The notes beneath the pieces are model-generated. The model had not been told where the DNA came from and ran no database searches. It saw only the letters and a list, made by a program, of their open reading frames with translations. Of a DNA stretch of 64,000 bases, positions 12,010-23,169 are shown piece by piece (positions within the stretch are counted from its first letter, which is position 1; each line of letters opens with the position of its first letter). This stretch comes from Isoetes taiwanensis (taxonomy: Eukaryota > Streptophyta > Lycopodiopsida > Isoetales > Isoetaceae). The position numbers and the translations under genes were made by a program. The stretch covers positions 9,580,082-9,644,081 of the forward strand of contig JAJEKV010000055.1 of assembly GCA_021234155.1 (NCBI GenBank), in the 5' to 3' direction.

Positions 12010-12246
12010 TTTGATGTCTATTAACTTACCATAGGGCCTTTTGTTGTTGTAAAATGGCCATGCCAAAAGCCATTTGATGTGTATTAGCATACATTTGGGA
12101 CTTGTTGTTGGCAAATGGGCCATAGCCATTTGATGTGTATTAGCTTTTACCATAGGGCCTTGTTGTTGGCAAATGGCGCCATGGCCATTTGATGTCCATA
12201 GCATACATTTGGGACTTGTTGTTGGCAAATGGGCCATGGCGCCATT
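12010..12246. repeat. Tandem array of ~57-59 bp units
   Basis: Four units share CATTTGATGTGTATTAGC, then CATTTGGGACTTGTTGTTGG or CATAGGGCCTTGTTGTTGG, then CAAATGGGCCATRGC. The first unit is most diverged. Two alternating versions of the middle segment suggest a higher-order dimer. Each unit boundary carries the ATGGCGCCAT-like palindrome. Confidence 0.85.
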
Positions 12247-12304
12247 TTTATCTAGCGTCGGTCCTTTTAATACTAATGGAGGCGGCAAGATATATTCTCC
12301 TACA

Positions 12305-12790
12305 AAGTTGGGTGCCTCGACAGTCGAGCCACTCTCCTTCCAACCATCTTCCGCGAATATTTGGAAGGGGAGGGGCTCCGACCGGGAATAGGCACTAACG
12401 ACTCGCAAACGAGGAAATGCATTGTCGCTTGCTTCCATTTGCTTATGCATGAACTTCGGATGCAAATGGGCCATGGCGCCATTTGCCTAGTCATCCGATG
12501 CATCGCTTTGTTGCGGTGTGCTCTCTCCCTAACGAATGGCGGGGTGCCTCCACCCCAGTCGATCCACTCTCCTTCAACCATCTTCCTCGAATATTGCGGG
12601 AGTGGTTTTGAGCTGAGTGGAGGCCTCTTCACCAAACGGGGATAGGCATGTCTGAACGCCTCCGTGCTTATGCGGACTCACATACAAATGGCCCGCGGCC
12701 ATTTGCCAACCACAACCCCATTATGCACTTTTGCTTGTTCTAACCATTTTACCGATGTCTCTTTGTTGCGGCTATTCACGATGCGGAAAC
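12305..12790. repeat. Two diverged ~240 bp tandem units
   Basis: Corresponding landmarks recur about 240 bp apart: GGTGCCTC, then GTCGAGCCACTCTCCTTCC (12,322) versus GTCGATCCACTCTCCTTC (12,558), then GAATATT, GGGAATAGGCA/GGGATAGGCA, GCTTATGC, the CAAATGGSCC..GGCC(AT)TTGCC palindrome, and CTTTGTTGCGG. This suggests an old duplication, probably part of a larger repeat. Open frames on both strands cross the units but are not conserved between them. Confidence 0.65.
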
Positions 12791-13424
12791 ACAATTTCAA
12801 TCCCGACCGGACTATGATGCTGATTGAGCGCACGGGTGCATGGAAGTACGCGGTGAGCCCTCTACTGCTACTTTCGAAAGGGAGATGCGAGAAGAGCTAC
12901 GCCTCCTTATAAGGGAGACAGCATTACCACAAACTTGGTAGGCATTTACCCGGCCGGTATCTTGGTCCAAATGAAGTTGGTTGCCAAGAGCGTCGAGATT
13001 GGATCGGGTGTGGTGCAATGAAGGATACTTCAGCGAGAAAATAATTGTGTACTATGTGGAATTTGGAAGTTTTATGATCCCATCGTAATAATGCGCTAGC
13101 ATTGCAAATGTACCGGTTCGTTGAAGAAGCAAAGGCTGATGCCGGCCCGTCATGATAACGACTTTGAAGAAGCCGACATCAAAAGGTCCACAAGAAATCT
13201 TGAGGGGCTTTATGATTCTTCGCAATCCGGATGAGCGAGTCGAAAAACTCGCCTTCATTCGTTGTCAAGGCAATAGCCCAGCCAGAAACTACCCGCCATT
13301 GGACACGGCCCGGCTAAAATTGAGCAAGAAGAAGACAAGACAACTAGGGATACACTGGCAATGACAAAGACTCCTCATCTTTCATCGAGGATGTCCAGGA
13401 ACCGGAGGAAGGGAAGGCGGGCGG

Positions 13425-13640
13425 GCAAGAGGAAAAAGTTAAGAGAAAGGATCACAAAGATCCGGATATATGGAAAAGAAGGAAAAGAAGGTTAAAGAAA
13501 ACGAAGAGAAGGAAGATAAAGAAAAGAGGAAAAGAAGGAAAGGAAAAGGAAAGGAAAGAAAAGAATAGGGAAGGCAAGGGCGTAAGGAAGGAAAGGCGAC
13601 AGAAAAGGAGGAAAGGAAGTGGAGACAGAGGAAACGGATG
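13425..13640. repeat. Purine-rich (AAGG/AAAGG) tract
   Basis: About 215 bp almost free of pyrimidines on the plus strand. It is a candidate for triplex or non-B structure, and it explains the Ser/Phe/Leu-rich minus-strand open frames at 13,439-13,832, which I do not annotate as genes. Confidence 0.85.
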
Positions 13641-16200
13641 GGAAAAGAAGAAGCACAGTGGGAGACCATTCGTAAGGAGAGGACACCTAAAAACAAAGGA
13701 GAGCCTGGACTCCAAGTCCTGGCTGGAAGTCCTAGAAGTGGTGGTGAACCTCCGAGCCCAAGGCATAGCGAGGGATCCTGGGACACACCGACCAAAAGGG
13801 TCCCCATTAAGAAGCGAGCTAAAGAAGGTCACATTAAGAATAGCTCAAAGACTTTGCTAGAGGTGCCCGCAAATCTTCGGTGGAAAGCGGAAGAGGAAAA
13901 GACTGGGAAGGAGAATACACCGCAAAAAATTTACGATCACCCAAGCATCTGTTTCCTCTGGGGTCACATTCATTAAAAAATAGGCGTGTTCAAATTATAT
14001 CAAGGGCCAGCAAAATCGACATCTAGACCAGGAATATGGAGCACGCCAAAACTTTTTGGAGTCCTTCGAGAGACCCACATCGGGTCTTCACTCCTCCGGG
14101 TGATTCCATTCAATCCCCCTCACAAACAACCGGGTCCCTTTGGAAAACCGAGGATGACCTCATGGGGATGCACTATTATATAGTGAATGGTAATCATTCA
14201 GCTTATGGTCGCAACTTGTATGTAGAAGACTTCGGCACACCAAAGTCCCAAGAGCAAATGTCAAAGATTTATCTTGAACGGAATTGCCGGTGTTATCCGG
14301 CACGATCAATCCAGCAGGGAATGCCCGCGGCTCGGTTAGAAGTCAATGATATCACCGCTAAGACTATTTTCAAAGAGCCATTCATTGATAACATAACCCC
14401 TGCGGCAAAGAATATGCTCTATGCGGGAAGTTTGTCGATCCATCGGGACGCCGCAATCTCGCTTCGAACCATACAAGGTACATGTTTTAATTTTAAAGAT
14501 TATGAAATGGCGCCGTATGCCATTTTGTTCACTAAACGGCGCCATTTGGCGCCATTTGCTCATTAAATGTTACCGTCTAACTTCTTGTTGTTTTCAGCGT
14601 TATCTGGCTTTGGCTGAAGTTACCATCGCGTGGTAAGCATCCTAAAGATTTCAACCGATTGGGTCTTCATGCGGAGAACATTTTTTCAGTTATTCACAGG
14701 TCCCTATGGAACTTGTGGAAATCTTGCAAGCTAAAAGACAACAAGGGTCAAACTATTACACCATGGCGGGCAAAAGAAATCGACTACTTCGGTCGGACCT
14801 CCACCGAGGTGCATGAGGGTATGGACTCACTAAGAGGCTTGGGTTCTATTCAGGAAGTCTTTGGATGGGAAGACCTTCGTCAAGGTCACCGGTGATTATA
14901 CGGGTAAGCAATTCTTCAAGGCAAGGCAAAGACACTAAGATCCATATCTTTCTTGAAGAAGGATTTTTGCATCGTGAAGGATAATTTTCGAGGAAGTTCA
15001 AGTCCTTCATCGATCTCGATCTTACAGGTCGGCTCGAGGATACCGATCTGATTTCCATGGCCACCATGCATAGTAAGTGGGTTGAAACCGGAGTGAGCAA
15101 GGAAGGCATTTTTAGAACGTACACCGCCTTGGCAAGATTCATACGCAATCTTTGTCTTGAAGAGAGATCCGAAGACTTCCATTCACAGTTGAACTAACAG
15201 ACAAAGGGACAAGTTGTTTGCACTCCGTGCCGGTATCCTTGATTGCCCCGGACACTAGAGGCATATTTCCAATGTGGGACAAAACCACACTAACAAATTT
15301 CTTTAATATCGCATGTAAAGAACACCACGGTGATTCTTTTTGGATAGTGGTCTTTGCAAGGCGAGCACAACTTTTGATTTCATCTCATTGGATGATCCGA
15401 TTCCAGATCCGAGTTTATATTGGCATGTATGAGGGCCTAATACAAGAATCCGCCCCCCGAGTTCGGGAGGCCCATTCACTAGTGTATGCCACAAAGATTC
15501 AGGCCAGCGAAGGTCCTCCCCCCCGGGCAATTGACCTCAAGTTCCCCTTCAACGATCATCCTCAAGAAGCGCCACCGGTTCGCATTGCTCAACGAAGAAG
15601 ACGAAGACGGGAGACCGAGGCTATGGCGGTAAGCTCGCAACAGACAGATTCAGTACCGGCAAGGCTTGCCGGGGGACATAATTATGAGAAACCACCGGGG
15701 CTCTACATGCTCGTACTGCGGCAAAAATGGTGCCGCCGTGAACAGGGGTGTTTGATTACTTCTCCCGTGGTTCTTTTAGTAGCTTCATTGCTGAATAAGA
15801 GATTTTGCATTGTATTCAAAAGTGACCCGGCTTTAAGCATGAGTGCCTAAAGGGGATTCTTGATAGGCTTGACCGCCACTTGAATCCTACCATCGGGATT
15901 GTTCCCGTGACGAGAGACCACCATTTTGCCGAAGTTGAAGAAGTCGTGAGATCCACCAAATCCAGAGATGCCCGGCTCCACCCGATGTGGACTATGATGT
16001 GATCAAGAATACACAATTCAACTGGACATTCTTGATGATCCCAATTTCACCGCCCACGGTGTTCGAGAGCTTTCGGGGAGATCCTATGGTTGCTTCTTCT
16101 AGCCATGGCCCCGCCATACTTAACGGATCCTTTTGTGGAGCCCGCTGCCTCGATGAGGAACCCCGAATTTTGTATGAAAATAATGTAAATTGTACACAAT
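13640..16200 (+). pseudogene. Unrecognised multi-frameshifted coding-like relic
   Basis: Plus-strand protein-like segments occur in order but in changing frames: 14,036-14,480 (MHYYIVNGNHSAYGRNLYV, ITAKTIFKEPFIDNITPA), 14,659-14,895 (NIFSVIHRSLWNLWKSC), about 14,870-14,930 (FVKVTGDYTGKQFFKAR), 15,000-15,195 (FIDLDLTGRLEDTDLISMA, GIFRTYTALARFIRNLCLE), 15,260-15,545 (LTNFFNIACKEHHGDSFW, AIDLKFPFNDHP) and 15,930-16,190. Composition is protein-like and GC is higher than the flanks, so a real gene or large transposon ORF decayed here. 'I-NGNHS' vaguely recalls ParB/sulfiredoxin-like 'I-DG-HR' signatures, but I would not assign it. Two ATGGCGCCAT palindromes (14,535-14,560) sit inside the relic. 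Confidence 0.4.
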
Positions 16201-16479
16201 AATCCTCAGAACGGACTACCTCTTCCGAAGTCCTTGCTTTGTTTTGGCAAATTTTTTAATATGCAAATCTATGAATTCGAATTTTTAACTATTTTTGTGA
16301 TGTTATATTTTTCCGGCTTCATTACATGCAATGCTAGAATTTTTAATGGCGCCAATAAATGGGCACTTTAGATGCATATTTTTTTTTAAATGGCGCCATA
16401 ATTGCTCAAAAAATTGGCATAAAGTTGACTAAAAAGGATTTTCATTCCTAATTGGAATCACGAAATTTCTCATTTTAAT

Positions 16480-17570
16480 GAAATTGTGCTTATGTGGGAG
16501 CATGCAAATTAGAATGCAGCTTGCGATCTATATAGAACCCAAGAATGCAAACATCATCCAACAAAAACATCATGCTCCAAATCCAATTTCATTAAATGGG
16601 CATGGATATGCTTCCCCAACTCTACTGCACCTTGTGTGGCACATACACTCAAGATACTAACATAAGTAACTTCATTGGGATTTGTACCTCTTTCTTGCAT
16701 CGCCTCCACATTTTGCATACATTCCAAGTAATGTATTGCTCACAAAAGTGTCGATTCTAACTTGTAGTTCATAAGATCAGAAATGAATGTGTCTCCCATA
16801 TTCTAAAGCTCAGACACTTGCACAAGCGGTTAAAATGTCGGGCAAATATAACCTTGTCGCGTAAAATTCTCGACCTTGCCGGGTGTCGGCCTCACTAGTG
16901 TCACCACGATGTGGGTATCCTCAAATCATTGCTGGCCCATGAAACTAAATTTTGCACTTTCATCTGGTCAAACCACCATCTTGCATCCGGATGTTACCAC
17001 ATTTTACATACATGCCTATAAGCGTGTTTGCTACAAAATATATCTGAATGTAAACCGGACTTCATTACACGGACATGAATATATTTAAATCATCCAAATG
17101 TTCGGCCTCTTGCGACAAGCACTCAAAACACTGATATCGTTACCTTACTTGGACTAAAACCATATCCTTCCATTTGTCTAAAAAGCTAAATAGCCTCATG
17201 GCCATCCCCATATTGAGCATAACCTGTAAATAGTCGTCCATGTAAACACATCTCGTTCAGTCATTTGATCAAATGTCTTACGCGCATCCTGCACGTTTTC
17301 ACATTTGGAATACATATTAATCAATGTGTTGCCCACCAAAGCCGGAATGCAATGCGCAAAAATAAAGACTTGCATATGCAAAAGAATCGCATTGCATTCG
17401 AATCCAAATTGACAGTAAGAACAAAGTGTTGGTCTAGTAGCCAAGGAAAATACGTTGAATCCTGGAGTAGCTGAGTGCCGAATTAATGCCAAAATGTAGC
17501 CCAAGCAGAGATTGGACGCCTGAGAAAAATCCTTAACCCCAAGAACCAAAAATCAAGCAGCGTAGGCAGA
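16480..17570 (-). pseudogene. PPR (PLS-class) protein pseudogene
   Basis: The minus strand contains at least three successive plant pentatricopeptide repeat modules in shifting frames. These are VGNTLINMYSKCENVQDAR followed by FDQMTERDVFTWT (about 17,240-17,345), SDIFVANTLIGMYVKCGN (about 17,010-17,065) and DTFVSNTLLGMYAKCG (about 16,690-16,745). The linker EVTYVSILSVCATQGAVELG and KHIHAHLMKLDL follow toward 16,560. VxNTLxxMYxKCG, ..DARK.FD.M..RDV..WT and GK.IHAH are hallmarks of land-plant PLS-type PPR proteins, which usually act in organelle RNA processing. In-frame stops, for example inside the LFRQMEG segment near 17,170, and frameshifts make it a pseudogene. No E, DYW or transit region can be recovered. 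Confidence 0.85.
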
Positions 17571-17574
17571 AAGT

Positions 17575-18775
17575 TTCGAAGCAAAGACGGCCGGTTCTCT
17601 TGACCCTCTTGATCTTCTGCAACTAAGGAAAGCAACACACCGAGATGCTATCTCAAAATCGCGGAATACTATGGGCTCCAAGTTTGGATGCTCTCTCGCA
17701 CACAATACAAAATAGGGAATGGTGAAGCTTCTTGGAAGGCACTAAATAAGGAAGTCAAATGCTAGAACTTCAAGCCGAATGTCAAATCTTGAAGCCGAAT
17801 GCTGAATCTTGAAGCATGTTCGAACCCTGCAGCATTGTGTTGCTTTCGATTCTTGCCTTCTTTCTTCCTAACCCTAAAATAACCCTTAAACATGATGGCA
17901 CAATGCTTGCATGCAAAACTCTGAAAATGGCAACTAAAATAAAAGAGGGCTTTTGTTGTGAGCCCTTGGATGTCGGACCATTGAAAAAAAAAAGCTAAAT
18001 CAACGGCTAAGAAATGGTGCACTCTAGATGTACGCATTAGTACATCCATTCGAATACGCTATGAAATCTTAGGAAAACCTTTGTGAAAAGCGTACAAAAA
18101 CACAAAGAAAACCCCCTGTTATTATGCTACATATTCATAAAAGACCATGCCAGTCTGATTGAATATTATGAAATGTTTACTTCAAAAAAAAATATTATGA
18201 AATGTTTACTTGCAAGGTTGTTTCCCTCATACTAGCTAGTGGCACTTTTGTGTCAAACTTAGCCCTTTTTGCGTCAAGATGTCTATGCATTTCTACTTCA
18301 AAATGTTAGTACAGTGACACTTTTTTGATGCAATGACAAGACGCAAGTGCCACAATACATAACAAAGAACAGATATAAAATTCCCGATGCGTTTGACACT
18401 AACATTTTACAAAGTGTGACATAAACGTGTTACAAAAGTGACCCAAAACTTTAGAAGTACTAATGTTATAATGGACACAAACCTATTGTTATACTTAATT
18501 TAAATCATGTCATCTTTTCACAATACATGATATAATCATCATTACAAACGCTAACGAAAAAGTAATAAAATCTTGACACAAATATGTAAAAAAGTGACGT
18601 TGCTATTGACACAACTATATTGACACAAATTCTGACGCAATCAAATTAATTTGTGTTATTTCCAAACTTTTGACACAAATCTGACAAACCTTAAAATGTA
18701 GTAACGTAGGCTTTGATGCAAAAACCCTATCCTCTCCATACCGTATGATGCTACAACCGTCGTATTAAGTGGTAC
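17575..18775. other. Spacer with a TGACACAAA-rich segment
   Basis: No gene recognised. Between about 18,190 and 18,710 the words TGACAC, GTGTCA and GACGCAA recur. GTGGCACTTTTGTGTC (18,240) and GACGCAAGTGCCAC (18,341) face each other as imperfect inverted ends about 115 bp apart, so a small non-autonomous element is possible. Confidence 0.4.
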
Positions 18776-18776
18776 A

Positions 18777-19505
18777 CTATCTTGCACACAAGATGTGGTC
18801 ACAGGTACAACAAATTGTACAATAGCATGCTTCATCAGACGGTATTGGCATTGAAGACAACTTAGAGATAGGGGACAGAAGAGGAGATACCAAAATCGGG
18901 GGAGAACTCACTGAAGGAGAAACAAAAGATATAAACATGGGAGAAGGAGTGGCAAAAGTTGAAATTGTAGGAGAGGTAGTAACAGAGTCTATTCCTGATG
19001 GCAAAGAAGTAGGTGAAGGGATAATGGTGGGAGACACAACAAGTGGAGTCTTTAAGGACAAAATAGTAGAAGATAAAGACTCAGAAAATCTAGTGTGGGA
19101 TGGAGGGCTTGTAGAAGAAAACGTACGACTATTTGGAAACATGGATGCAAGTTCTGGATCATTTAACAAAGTCAAAGTTAACTTCTTGTAGTAATTGCAC
19201 TTTTGACCACCACATTGTCTAGGACAGAGTGACCAATTGGGATAGAGACACATATGCGAGGCCCATTAACAATAGAATGGGAGATGTGCATGCCCAACCC
19301 ATTTGCAATAGAGATTAAGAAGTCATGTACCAACATATCCACTGATAAATCAGGAATAGAGAACCAACATGGCATTTTAAGAGCTGAACCATACCAGGAG
19401 AAAACCAAGAGTATAGTATTGATAAAGGAGATAACCAATGCCCATAGGATCTACTCCTCGAGACCGACTTCTCTACAGCTTCAACTGTATTAAACATGAT
19501 CAAAA
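18777..19505 (-). pseudogene. Possible DUF4283-type retrotransposon ORF1/gag relic
   Basis: Minus-strand pieces in overlapping frames read IMFNTVEAVEKSV, ILYSWFSPGM, CWFSIPDLSVDMLVHDFL and NGPRICVSIPIGH, then a Ser/Thr/Pro-rich tail (18,777-19,190). This spacing resembles plant DUF4283 proteins (F-x-F..ea..v, ..W.P.F.., PxWxxxPxLPxxxW, ARxCVxxd), which are carried by LINE ORF1 and related retroelements. Key residues are partly altered and the frames are broken. An unrelated low-complexity ORF is the alternative. Confidence 0.4.
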
Positions 19506-19921
19506 GAAATTCTTATCCAACTTCTTCAAGGATTCATAAGCGGGCAAACCAAGACGAGAGAGATCTTTGAGGAAGCCATCGCATCATGTTTTCAAAGTGG
19601 CATCACCTCATTGAGGCGCATGCAATTTAACCTAACCTATTTTTACCATGTTGCTAATGCAATCGGTGTGAATTTGTTGTTGCTTTGTAACAATGGATTT
19701 GCAAATTGTCTCTTATTTTGCAAGTTTTCCATTGGCTGACTTATTAGTCTTATGCATTCTCTATTTCTCATAACAAATGTTGAGGATTTTCTATGCTGCC
19801 AAGAGATGGCCATTTAGATTTGATTGGGGCACAACCCTTGTTATTTTGTGGTATTAGGTTTGTTTAGTTGGACCATTATTATTATGAGTTCTAAAATTCA
19901 GGTAAACCCTAAAACCCAAGA

Positions 19922-20308
19922 ATGGGCATGCTTGCGCCTGCGTGCAGACGGGTTGCTGCTTGTGCTGCCAGAAACGTCTCTGCGAGAAAGAACCCATGTT
20001 TTTCTCCTTGCTCTGCACCTGCAAAAGAGCTCAAACATCTCGGACTAGGGTTGTCAATGTTTCTTGCTTTGGCCAGGCTCCGCCATCTAGATGGTATATG
20101 GATGGACTTATTCCCATTAGGTGATTGCATTTGGCTCATGTTGTTCTCTTACAATTTCAGGGCTTCAGTTTGTATGGAGTCTCTTTTGCCTTTACATAAT
20201 GCAGTGGCTGCCTCCAGACTTGTGTCCAGAATAAGTAGCAGTGATTTCTTGGCACCGGCTATATTCTGTGGTACGTGGTTTTTCAACCTTTCTTGTCTTA
20301 TTAGTTAG
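19922..20308 (+). CDS. NFD6-like small mitochondrial protein gene (frame uncertain)
   Basis: The second coding block (20,161-20,270) reads CMESLLPLHNAVAASRLVSR, matching the core of the plant NUCLEAR FUSION DEFECTIVE 6 family (..VESLIPLHSAVASARLxSxI), small mitochondrial proteins with an N-terminal targeting region. An ATG at 19,922 opens an Ala/Arg-rich, transit-like leader (MGMLAPACRRVAACAARN). An intron with donor GTATATGG at 20,094 and acceptor TTTCAG at 20,160 is likely, and another donor GTACGT lies at 20,271. At that junction the leader frame does not match. The +1 frame, without an ATG, fits and reads PPSRW-ASVCMESL. Using a second CAG acceptor at 20,166-20,168 rescues the ATG frame. 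The unspliced frame is also open to the TAG at 20,306. The last exon was not found. Confidence 0.55.
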   Translation: MGMLAPACRRVAACAARNVSARKNPCFSPCSAPAKELKHLGLGLSMFLALARLRHLDGIWMDLFPLGDCIWLMLFSYNFRASVCMESLLPLHNAVAASRLVSRISSSDFLAPAIFCGTWFFNLSCLIS

Positions 20309-20309
20309 C

Positions 20310-22020
20310 ACAACAAAATCATGAGTAGTATCGTTCAGATCTTTAGCACGTAGTGAAATACTAACACCAAGAGGGTAATTAAAGATTGATAAATTGATAC
20401 TTTTTTTTTAAATCCGGATCTTCATGCTGCTGTTAGAACAATTTGTTTTATCCTAATCAAGCTTCGTGAGGTTTATTGTCATCGATTCTACTTTTGCTGC
20501 GGCTGGCTACTTTTGCTGCAATTAATTATACATCGCCAACCTAAATTGCAGCATGTTCCTGTTCCCGATCTTCTTCTCCATCATGAATTGTTCCCTATTT
20601 ATTCTCATTGCTCCAGTTTTATCATCAATGTACGGAGTGTTTTTTTAATAGACGAAATGCTTGAGCAAGAGTAGGCATGCAAACTTCGGAAGCTGGATTT
20701 TTAGGTGGCAATCTGGTAGTCCGGACTATTGCTTTCAAAATCAGCTTCAATGTAATATTTCTGAAGCTGTTTGCTTACAGTACTGATCAAAGGCATATTT
20801 AGATTTAAATGTCAAATGTGAAGTATTGACATTTGTTAAATTTGAGAAAGCACGTCATATAATGCAAAGAAATAGCAGCAGAGTATCAGACCAGAGTTGG
20901 CTGATCCAGTTAGACTTTCAAGAGCCACCTTGCTTTTTTAGCATACTGATTAGGTATTGAGAGTGGCTGCATTGGATTCAAGAGTTTTTGGGAAGTTGAT
21001 ATGCTGGTTCATTTATGGGATGTGTCGTGTGCACAGATAAAAGGTGAAAGCTCATAAAAGAGAGCACAGCAAGAGTATAAGCAGTCATTTATGTTCTAGA
21101 ATATGCAAGTCTTGCCTAAATCAATTATATGGCTCTCTCCTTAAGATAAAACCTGATTAGATCTGATTCACCTTGCCTTGTTATATTTAAAGTCAGCATG
21201 TAATGGAACAAATTGCCCCATAGTAGGCACCATGATAATATTTATGATTCAACAGAGAAGAGACAAGGAAATGAAGATGATTAAGAAGTCTGGGCGCGGC
21301 TGGTCCCTTTCGTTGGCTCCTCCTCCAGCCAGTCTTAAGTTTCAAGTCTTCCAATACATCCAAGGAGCCAGCGACATTATCTGGTGCCTTGTTTACCCAT
21401 GTTAGGCGTGTGTGTTAAGTGCTTCAGATTGAAAAACTTTTATCATTCTCAAGTTCAATCTTCCACAAAACTTTTTTGCCATTTTTATACAACATCTGTT
21501 TCTTTTAGTTATAAGGAGACTGCCAGAAATATATACAATTTTACTGATTTCAAGCAGGAGGGAATTGAATCACCTGCAAATGGGGTTTGTGCGTTTTATA
21601 CAAGTGTTTGCAAACGTGGAAGATGCACGCATTTTGTCCCAACTCTTTTTTCATCATGTGAATTCAATGAAATCAAGAATGGAGCTTCTGTTTTGTAGTC
21701 TTAACTATGAGTGGATCAAATGTGGAAAGCACTTATTCATTGATTGTCCTGAACCTGGAATCTGATGAGTTTACAAACTTCATGAATTAGGGGTTCCATA
21801 GATATTTGGAAAAGCAATATTCTAAAAAGCTGTGGGGGAAGTGATAAATTGGGAAACGAGAGAAGTATGCCATGTAGAGCACTGGTAGTGGGGTATAGTG
21901 GAAGCAGATATCAAATCAAATTTGTTCTGAAGGAATGGATATTAGACTTTTATGAGTACAAATGCAGCCGAATCTGACTTGACTAGGCATTAATAGTATT
22001 ACTGTTTTGTGTAGTTATTA
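20310..22020. other. Non-coding stretch, possibly intron or 3' region of the NFD6-like gene
   Basis: AT-rich with frequent stops. Open frames at 21,178-21,765 have no recognisable motif. A terminal exon of the upstream gene may lie here or near 22,213, where a CTGTAG acceptor-like site is followed by an open GGG-rich segment, but I cannot support one. Confidence 0.4.
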
Positions 22021-22023
22021 TTT

Positions 22024-22047
22024 TCCCTCCCTCCCTCCCTCCCTGCC
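22024..22047. repeat. (CCCT)n microsatellite
   Basis: Five to six CCCT units ending CCCTGCCTC. Confidence 0.85.
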
Positions 22048-22274
22048 TCAAAATGCTTTTAAATATTCAGAATGATTGCACTACTTAGATAAGCAGACTT
22101 TACCATTACTTTGCATTCAAAGTCTTTACATGAATGCTTGTCAATAAGAAAAACTTCTCATTCATGTGCAACTAGTTTATTTCCTTAATTTTGTTGTCCT
22201 CTTTGGCTGTAGGGAGGGCTTTATGGAGGACCACTAATGGTAATGGGGTTTGTCCTTGTAGGGAGGGGCATTAT

Positions 22275-22392
22275 TGACGACAACTAAGTCAGTAATGGGA
22301 TGATTGATAGTCAGTGTTTACTTCATCGATTGATGACAACTAGTCAGTAATGGAATGATTGATAATCAGTATTTCCTTCATGCGTATCGGCG
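22275..22392. repeat. Tandem duplication of a ~58 bp unit
   Basis: Two copies share GACAACTARGTCAGTAATGG, RATGATTGATARTCAGTRTT and CTTCATSG. A GGAGG-rich partial duplication also occurs just upstream (GGAGGGCTTTATGGAGG, then GTAGGGAGGGGC). No gene is recognisable from here to about 23,170. Confidence 0.75.
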
Positions 22393-23169
22393 CTTTGTGT
22401 CAGCATTATGAAGCTTGATGGTATTTGACACTTTTTATGGTTATACACTCAATCATTTGCTTCAGCTTGATTTGTGTATACGCTGCATTGTGCAAAATTA
22501 GAAGCTGACATGTCCAATTATTTTGTTCTCTCCTGATATCAGTTTTCATATTTATAAATTTATTTGAAGCAGAATACGATGAGCACGGGACCTGAATAGT
22601 GCTAATAAACCTGGATGAACATATACTGATAATCTTGGTCGCTGCAAGCTGGTTTTCAATCATACCCTTTCTTGGAGACTGACAACTATATACTGACGTA
22701 ATCAAAGGAGCTTTTTATTCTTAGCGGTTGTATGGCTTAATAATTCTTTTTATTACCTTATAAGGGGTACAGACTCGCTTTGTTGGTAGTCAAATGGTTT
22801 GGGAATATACAGGAAGGTTGCGGGGGACGAACATCCACGGGTATTAACTTTGTAGGCTCGTTATTCCTCTTAAAAAAGAATTAGTAGTCTAGTCAATATT
22901 TGATAGTTGTGTCTTTGTTGTTTGTTGATCAACAAAAGATTTGTACAGCCAGAATATAGATTTCTGATTTCGAAAAAGGCTATGAAAACATCAGCCTTTT
23001 AAAGTGTCAATTACAATAGTGTATTGTCAATTTTTTGTATAGCTTGCTTTTGCTTTTGGGTCCAGTGCGAACTGGAAGATGCAAGAGTAAAATGCACAAG
23101 GCAAATCCAACGCAAGCTTTTTGCTTCAAGGGACAAGGCAATTGCTATAAAGACTTGAAGATGACAGAT

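Larger units (their letters stand above)
10330..16400. repeat. Dispersed palindromic AAATGGCGCCATTT motif family
   Basis: The perfect palindrome ATGGCGCCAT, or a one- to two-base variant, flanked by A- and T-runs recurs at about 10,339, 11,686, 11,872, 11,924, 12,173, 12,236, 12,471, 12,687 (variant GGCCCGCGGCC), 14,505, 14,535, 14,545, 16,346 and 16,388. Distances are irregular. It occurs in the tandem arrays and also alone inside the coding-like relic. I see no comparable density elsewhere in the window. Function unknown: repeat-family core, protein-binding palindrome or recombination relic are all possible. Confidence 0.75.

Noticed and set aside
11980-12645. Long overlapping open frames on both strands
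   Set aside because: They run through tandem repeats, and repeat periods that are near multiples of three keep them open; no conserved residues between units.
13439-13832. Long minus-strand open frames rich in Ser, Phe, Leu
   Set aside because: They follow from the purine-rich tract, which removes stop codons on the opposite strand.
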